64,000 nt of DNA from Corylus avellana (Eukaryota; Streptophyta; Magnoliopsida; Fagales; Betulaceae), in assembly GCF_901000735.1 (NCBI RefSeq), contig NC_081547.1, positions 28,817,382 to 28,881,381 of the forward strand, in the 5' to 3' direction. The notes below the pieces were generated by a model. The model did no database searches, was not told the DNA's origin, and was given only the letters and a program-made list of their open reading frames with translations. How positions within the stretch are numbered: the stretch's first letter is position 1; each line of letters opens with the position of its first letter. This document shows, piece by piece, positions 57,689-64,000 of this stretch. The position numbers were made by a program, and so were the translations under genes.

Positions 57689-59559
57689 TCGATCGGCCAC
57701 TAGATTACCTCTTCTAATTTCAATTGTCACAGAACTACCCAAGAAGTTTGATTCCCAGATACATTAATGAGCTTCCTACCATATTGCCAAGGTGATAATC
57801 AAACCAGTAAAATATGATCATACCTTCAACCACATTTGTCAAATCTTCTATGTAACTTTAAGAAAGACAGTTTCCATATCATAATATGAATTCATCTTTG
57901 GCCATCCTCTTCTCTAAAACTTAAATTGACCTTTGATAAATGATTGATTCAAACACCTACTAGTTTGTCACTTAAATTGAAATTTCCATTGCTGACCCAT
58001 AGTAATCTTTCTTACTATTTACCTCAAATCATAACATGGATCATACCTATATGAAAACAACTTCCAAACAAAGCACTGCAATAAAATTCTGATGTAATTT
58101 CCTCCGAGAAAATCATCCTTAAATCCACTAATTCGCACCATAACAATATTAATCCTATAGTACTTATGAATCCAACTTTACCCAAAGTAATATATTCCTC
58201 AAAACGTCGTTTAAAGATGAACCATCAATTAACTTTAGTACCTTTATTCCATAACCAAAATCAAGGATAGCCGCTTATATCTTAAGATCGACCGAGTCCG
58301 AAAAGAGAATTAGCAACCCATGCTAGCCCATGGAAATCATGTCAATGTAGAATCCTTTAACAAATCACATCCCTAAGACTCAATAAGATATCTCAAAATA
58401 TGTCTTCAATTCTGATGTCAAAATACCACAATGTTTCAAAAATTATGACTCCCATATATCTAGATAAATTACTTATCCAACTTTACCAAACATATACATC
58501 ATAAATCCATATTACCCTTATAGTGAAGATTATAGAATCATGCTAATTTATAAACCCAATTTATACAAGAAATTCCTAGTCTCATTCAAAACCTCAAATC
58601 CTTTCATTAAACACCAACCACAAAAATATCAGATGTACATAGTCTAGTTATCAGGGTCCGTGTATCTCAACACACATGATGGTCAAATCATCCGGTCACT
58701 CCTATGACCATTATTGATATAATTCTAATAATTTTAATCTTAACCAATCTTAGCATTCTCTTCAAAGTCTTCAATATATTATTACTACGAATTTCTCATC
58801 CCTTGAATTTAAGATACATCCTACTAAAACAATTTAAACCATAGCAGTACAAAATGTATATCTCCTTGTAAGAATCATAAATCCTACTTATCACAAGATT
58901 TATTGTAGTGTTAACAAGATCCACACTTTTAACAATTTAGTCCTCAAGTTATAGAATATACTAAATTCATTCCATCAAAATTCATTATAACCTTTCCTCT
59001 ACTAGACCTCTGAATCTTGGTTACTCCCTCAAAAACTTGCAATTAATCACTATCTAACAGTGACACAAATCTTAAGCAAATACTTCACTCTAGATCCTTT
59101 ATACCTTAGTCCTTAAATATCAACTTAAATGCACTCCTTTCTAGAGGTCGTTAGTTACTTTACTCCTTGTTGCGCCACTCTGACAACATATTGAGAACCA
59201 TTAGTATTAAATAAGCTATCCACATATGAAAAATTTGATTATTGAGGTGGTAACCTAGCAATCTTCACCCATTATCATTCTAGTCATTAAGACAACCTGA
59301 ATCGTATTCTCCTCTTTAATCAATGCCTGCAAAGCATTAAACAAATTAGTACTATTATAAAACCTCCACTTTGGTGTTACGCCAATCAACTTGTCCTTGG
59401 GTGCATAATAATGTAAGTCCTAATTCCCCAAAATTACTCCATGTCTTTACTCTTTTGATTAAAACCTAATGCTTCAGCAGGGATTGCCACCTAATAGGTC
59501 ATTAATCTCTACTTAATATCCTCAAGTAACTAATGTCTCCCAATCAACTGAACCACTTT
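57689..59559 (-). mobile_element. 5' internal region of the LTR retrotransposon, no coding capacity
   Basis: In minus sense this follows the primer-binding site. No frame of gag type was found in 1.9 kb, and many stops occur in all frames. It is either a non-coding interior of a large non-autonomous derivative or a strongly decayed gag. Since the LTRs are still about 98% alike, a non-autonomous element is more likely than decay after insertion. Confidence 0.7.
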
Positions 59560-59571
59560 GCTCTGATACCA
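59560..59571 (-). promoter_or_regulatory. Primer-binding site for initiator tRNA-Met
   Basis: In minus sense, two bases after the LTR end comes TGGTATCAGAGC, complementary to the 3' end of plant initiator methionine tRNA. This fixes the LTR at 59574-60710 as the 5' LTR and the element's direction as minus. Confidence 0.92.
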
Positions 59572-59573
59572 CC

Positions 59574-60710
59574 TGCTACGCCCCAAGTTCTAGAGGTAGA
59601 GCGATTGGGAGCAATTGTAACATATTCATATTTAAACAAAATCATAACGTCACTAGAGTACTATAATTTTTCATTTATAAAATCACAAATACATAATGTG
59701 CTACCAGGGCTCATCCTGTCATCACAGGGGAGAGCTACCAGGTTGGGAACTTCACTAGGTGAAGGCCACCTGGGCGGTAGCACACACCTTCTCGTAACCG
59801 TCCTTCGGTGTGCTTGCCATGCTACCCTATATGGTACCAATCGTCACTGTAATCGTGTCTTGGGTTAAACATTTTTAATCATGAATGCACATATAACATT
59901 TCATATGATTTGTAAACTCATCTATAACTGTATACTGTGCCATGAATGCACATATAACATTTCATATGATCTGTAAACTCATCTGCAACTGTATACTATG
60001 CCATGTGTCATCTTGAGCTTGGTGACTTGTCAAGTTTTAAAATCCTTATGCATTTACATTAAAACGTGGTCATAAAAATCTACAATTAATCCTCAATGAA
60101 CCTAAACCTTTTGACTACCACATACCCAAAAATCGTGGCTTACGGACATCAGTAACCCATCCAATTAATTTTCCAAATTGCAGGTACTTCAACTATTCGA
60201 CAGCTTGACCTATTAAACTTGCAAAAATCATAACTCTTTCAATTTAACTCCAAATGACACAAACTTTGGCTTGAAATTTTCGTCATTCAAAGATGCACAA
60301 CATATCCAAAAATCATATTAACCCATAACTGTTTGGTACCTCAAAAGTCCCACGAAATTCGGTGCCTCTGTTTGACTGAAATTCCTGTTTTGACACTTGC
60401 ATCTTCTAAAAATCATAACTCCTTCTACAAGCATCCAAAAATCATGAAACCACTTTTAAAATCTTCATTTCTCATCATTCTATAAGGTATTAAAACAGTT
60501 TTATTTAAGGTCACTCAAAGAATTTTCGGCGTCCAAAACAATGTGACTTTTCTTTCAATAACCCACTAAAATTATAACTATCAATTTCCATCATCTTTCA
60601 CATTAAGTCTATTTACCTAACTCTATATAAATCTTAATAAAATTGCAAATCCTCCTTATCCTTGATAATAAGATCACATTTATTCTAAGTATAAATTTCA
60701 GGGTATTACA
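59574..60710 (-). mobile_element. 5' LTR of the LTR retrotransposon, 1137 bp, internal deletion
   Basis: In minus sense it starts TGTAATACCC at 60710 and ends CGTAGCA at 59574. It lacks about 519 bp compared with the 3' LTR: the part corresponding to about 56875-57400 is missing, the junction reads gatgagccctggtagcacat. The target duplication ATTAC precedes it (60715-60711). The 61-bp tandem duplication is shared with the 3' LTR. Confidence 0.92.
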
Positions 60711-60847
60711 GTAATGGCTGTAGGGTACGTAGAAAATGATATATATGTTGTCATGAGAAGTGCGCATGAGGCTTCAGCGTTGGGTTTACGGTTTGCTTGA
60801 CTTTTCAAAAAGCAATAAACATACAAATGGGATGATAGATTGGAATA
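60711..60847 (-). other. Left flank of the retrotransposon: RLK upstream DNA
   Basis: Starting with GTAAT (the target duplication, reverse), this matches 48250-48412 in plus sense (gctgtagggtacgtagaaaa, gaggcttcagcgttgggttt). It stops at the gap 60848. Confidence 0.85.
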
Positions 60848-60947
60848 NNNNNNNNNNNNNNNNNNNNNNNNNNNNNNNNNNNNNNNNNNNNNNNNNNNNN
60901 NNNNNNNNNNNNNNNNNNNNNNNNNNNNNNNNNNNNNNNNNNNNNNN

Positions 60948-63624
60948 AATAGTACCCTTTATACCAACTGTGCTAGTTTGATTTTGAGAAGCATCATTTG
61001 TTATAGAGATGATCCTTGCCAAACCAAAATCACTTACTTTAGCAATCATATCATCGTCAAGAAGAACATTGCTTGGCTTCAAATCACAATGAATGATTGG
61101 TGTTTCACAATGATCATGAAGATAATGAAGTGAAGAAGCTACATCAATCGTAATATTTAGTCTTTGAAGGAGGTTCAAATATCTTGGTAGACTTTCATTG
61201 TCTCTATCATGATGTAGCCACTTGTCTAAGTTTCCATTTGCCATGAATTCGTAAACTAGTGCTTTGAATTCATTGCCGTTATAGTCTACGCTTGAGCAAC
61301 AAGTTAAGATCTTCACGAGATTCCGATGCCGTATATTTCTTAACGCATTGCATTCAGCCATGAAACTCTTGGAAGCTCCTTTCTGTCGAAGGTTCAACAC
61401 TTTCACAGCAACCATCCTTTTTTCCTGAGCAAGAATTCCTTTATATACGGAGCCAAAACTACCAGATCCAATTAAATTGCTAGGAGAAAATCCGTTAGTA
61501 GTTTGATAGAGCTCCTTGTATGAAACATTTGAAAGAAAGTTGGTTTTGGGGAGTAGAGAAGATGATTCTTTTTTTGATTTTCTCCTCCTATAAAGGATAA
61601 GAAATGATGAAAATAGGATGAAACATAAAACCCCACAAACAACTATGGCTGCCAATTTGAATACATGAGATTTTCCTTGCTTCATAACTTTGACATCGCA
61701 TGCTTGTAGTTTTAGTTCTGGGATACCTCCACAAAGCTTTTTATTTCCTATCACTGATATTGCACTTGCATTTCGGAAGACTCCCTCTGTTGGTACCTCG
61801 CCCACCAAATTGTTAAATGAAAGATTCAAATACAGTAGAATAGAAACTTTATGTAGATCTTTAGGAATTATTCCCGAAAAATTGTTTCGTGAAAGATCTG
61901 CATAGTGAAGGTCTTTCAAGGAAGCCATAGATGGAGGCAAGTGTCCTTCAAATGAATTACCCTGCAAGTAAAGTTTTTGCAAACTCAAGCAATCTCCAAT
62001 GGTTGTAGGAATCTCACCAGACAAATTATTTTCAGATACATCCAATTCCAGAATATTTTTCATATTGCCTACTTCCATGGGTAGGATGCCCGTTAATGAG
62101 TTATATGATAAGTCGATTCCAAGTAATTGGGAAGAAAGACTTGTTTGTGGTATGACTCCACTAAGGTTGTTTTGTGAAATATATAAGTACTGCAAACTTT
62201 TGCAGTTTCCAAAACTTGATTGATGGAATGTTTCCTTCCAATTTGTTCTGATCTAAGGAAAGTTCGAACAATTGAGTGAGGTTGCCTAGAGAGGATGGTA
62301 TGTGTCCCGACAATCTGTTTCTATGCAAATCCAATCCTTGCAGCTTTTGAAACTTCCCAAAATAAGTGGGAATGGGTCCTGTGAACAAGTTTTCACTCAT
62401 GGAGAGAACACTTAAGTTGATAAGATTCTCTAATGCTGCAGGAATAATTCCAGATATTTGATTGTCATAAATATATAAAGAACTGAGTTGCTTCGACAAA
62501 TTTCCCATAGAATCAGGTAAAGTGCCTCCGAAATTGTTATCAAAAAAACTTAGCTTTTCAAGTTTTGTGCAGTTTTCCAAAGATGTTAAGAAATCCAAGT
62601 CCTTGACTGAATTACTTCCAAGATTATTTCTACTAAGACCTAAAAAAGAGAGATTTAGCAGGTTGCCTAGATCAATTGGAACTTGTCCCACGAAATCGTT
62701 TCGCATGAGAATAAGAATTTCAAGCTGGGAAGCATTAGATAGTGAAACTGGGATTGGACCAGAGAAGTTGTTACCAGCAACGTTCAAGATTCGGAGATTA
62801 GAGAGAGTGAGGCCTATGTTGGCTGGAAGAGTGCCATTAAGTCGGTTAGATACGACTTCAATGCTCTTCAGAGTTGATATATTATAAAAGGAATAAGGGA
62901 TCGTACCAAACATATCATTTTTCCCAACGCCGAAGTAAACTAACCTTTGCAAATTACCTATTTCATCTGGAATATTTCCCACGAAATAATTATACGAAAA
63001 GGCAAGTACTTGGAGTGAAGAAACATTTCCCAGAGAAGGTGGGATGCCTCCCGTCAAATGATTTGAGGAAACCGCAAGCATCACAAGCCTCTTTAAAGAG
63101 CCGAGTTCAACAGGAATATTTCCAGTAAGATTATTCCTTTCGAAGTCCAGGACTCTGAGTTGAGGACAGTTGGTGAAGTTGCTTGGAATTTTCCCCGTTA
63201 ACAAGTTAATGCTTAGACTGAGATTTTGTAGCCGGAGCAAATGAGTAACTTGTTGTGGAATTTCGCCGTGTAAGAAGTTGTCTGAGAGGTTGACCACCCT
63301 AAGAAAGCTGAGGTTGCCAATGTAAGGTGATATGGATCCACCTAAGGTATAGCCAGTTAGGTCCAAGGCTGTAACTCTTTGATGCTTGCGGCCGCATGTA
63401 ACTCCCTGCCAGTTGCACAAGTGGATGGAATCATTCCAAGAGGTGAAGATGTTAAATGGGTCTTTGGGTATCATTTCTTTGAATTTTAGCAAAGCCAAAC
63501 GATCTGTCTCGTTTGTTGGAGCGGCAGCAGCAGCGGCAGGTTGGAAGCATAGGAGGTTTATAGAAAAGAGAAGAAGGTATGTAGTGCGTAGTGCAGGTAA
63601 TAAGTTGGGGGTATGAAGCTTCAT
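60948..63624 (-). pseudogene. RLK-G: LRR-XII receptor kinase exon 1, 4-nt frameshift
   Basis: It starts MKLHTPNLLPAL at 63624 with a signal peptide, LRRNT (CNWQGVTCG) and LRRs open to residue 487. TGAT is duplicated in plus sense at 62217-62220/62221-62224 (ATCAATCA in the gene), shifting the frame to an early stop at 62161. Beyond it the original frame is open from 62195 to the gap: remaining LRRs, membrane segment (LAAIVVCGVLCFILFSSFLI), GSGSFGSVYKG, VAVKVL, HCDLKPSN, DFGLAR, KGTI. Exon 2 would lie left of the gap but is not there. Apart from the 4-nt insertion no damage is seen, so this is a young pseudogene or an assembly error. Confidence 0.9.
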
Positions 63625-63687
63625 TGGAATGGAGAGAAGGGAAGCAGAGTATTTGTGAGATATTGTGAGAGGTAGAGCAAGACGTAC

Positions 63688-63725
<38 letters not shown>

Positions 63726-64000
63726 TCTTGGTAGGGGTCAGTTAGGGTGTGAACTGTGAAGTTTCACCGGCGGTGCTCCCTGGGACGCCAAATTAACGCC
63801 GACAAAGTCTTTTGGCAACAAAGTCCATGGCCCGTGTATGAATGCTTCTCTTCATTCCCAATACCATCTATTCACCATCTCATGTGAGTGCATCTTGACT
63901 TTTTCAAAAAATAAATAAATAAATTTAGACACATAGATGGTGAGTGGATGCAGAGAATGCAAAGGAGCATATCTCCCCGTTGAACGTACGCTAAAAGTCT
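63625..64000 (-). promoter_or_regulatory. Upstream region of RLK-G
   Basis: The leader up to about 63685 matches those of RLK-E and RLK-B (ggagagaagggaagcagagt). An (AT) tract follows at 63691-63724, then the block ggggtcagttagggtgtgaa shared with RLK-A and the RLK-C promoter. No ACGCGT block was seen at the RLK-B/E position. The last 150 bases are unremarkable. Confidence 0.5.

Overview
The window looks like nuclear DNA of a eudicot plant, probably a woody rosid, although the sequence does not identify the species. The reasons are AT-rich intergenic DNA, two-exon LRR receptor-kinase genes with GT..AG introns, plant-type L1 LINEs, LTR retrotransposons, MITEs and a SINE. It is a draft scaffold with eight N gaps: 7806-7905, 18513-18760, 24311-24410, 31550-31649, 51694-51793, 54938-55037, 57589-57688 and 60848-60947. 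Seven of them are exactly 100 N, i.e. of unknown size.

The core is a tandem cluster of leucine-rich-repeat receptor-like kinases of the LRR-XII type (At3g47570/EFR/Xa21-like), all on the minus strand. I call them RLK-A to RLK-G. RLK-B (30051 to 26140) and RLK-E (46790 to 42894) are intact two-exon genes encoding 1053 and 1050 residues. RLK-A (8952 to 5869) is cut by a gap and carries a 1-nt deletion. RLK-C (33052 to 32597) is an exon-2 remnant whose exon 1 was deleted. RLK-D (41374 to 37401) is a heavily broken pseudogene, with a second copy of its 5' end at 24411-24620. RLK-F (50782 to 50367) is exon 2 only, next to a gap. RLK-G (63624 to 60948) is exon 1 broken by a 4-nt duplication. The kinases are non-RD (HCD instead of HRD), which in this family goes with pattern-recognition immune receptors.

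The window begins with the 5' end of a small pleckstrin-homology protein gene (PH1-like, 211 to 1). Broken PH1-derived fragments recur near 31.8, 35.1, 35.9, 47.9, 48.8-49.1 and 52.3 kb, lying between the RLK copies. The amplified unit was therefore PH1 promoter, PH1 remnant, RLK promoter and RLK, not the RLK alone.

Between RLK-A and RLK-B lies a 12.3-kb inverted-repeat structure (10099-22385). Its outer ends look like two Helitron 3' termini in mirror orientation, its arms are full of degenerate tandem repeats and GA/CT tracts, and an almost intact L1-type LINE (13183-18512, minus) sits in the middle. From 22.4 to 24.3 kb little is recognisable. A segment of at least 2.2 kb (24411-26640) is almost identical to 41165-43394.

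The stretch 51.8-60.8 kb consists of three contigs (51794-54937, 55038-57588, 57689-60847) that carry a copia-type gag-only element and the two ends of one young LTR retrotransposon. The 3' LTR (55871-57526, plus) and 5' LTR (60710-59574, minus) face opposite ways but share the target-site duplication ATTAC and complementary flanks. This indicates that contigs here are ordered or oriented wrongly in the scaffold, or less likely that a real inversion occurred. Smaller insertions include a tRNA-derived SINE, solo copia-like LTRs, several MITEs, and a 5'-truncated LINE with a perfect 17-bp target duplication.
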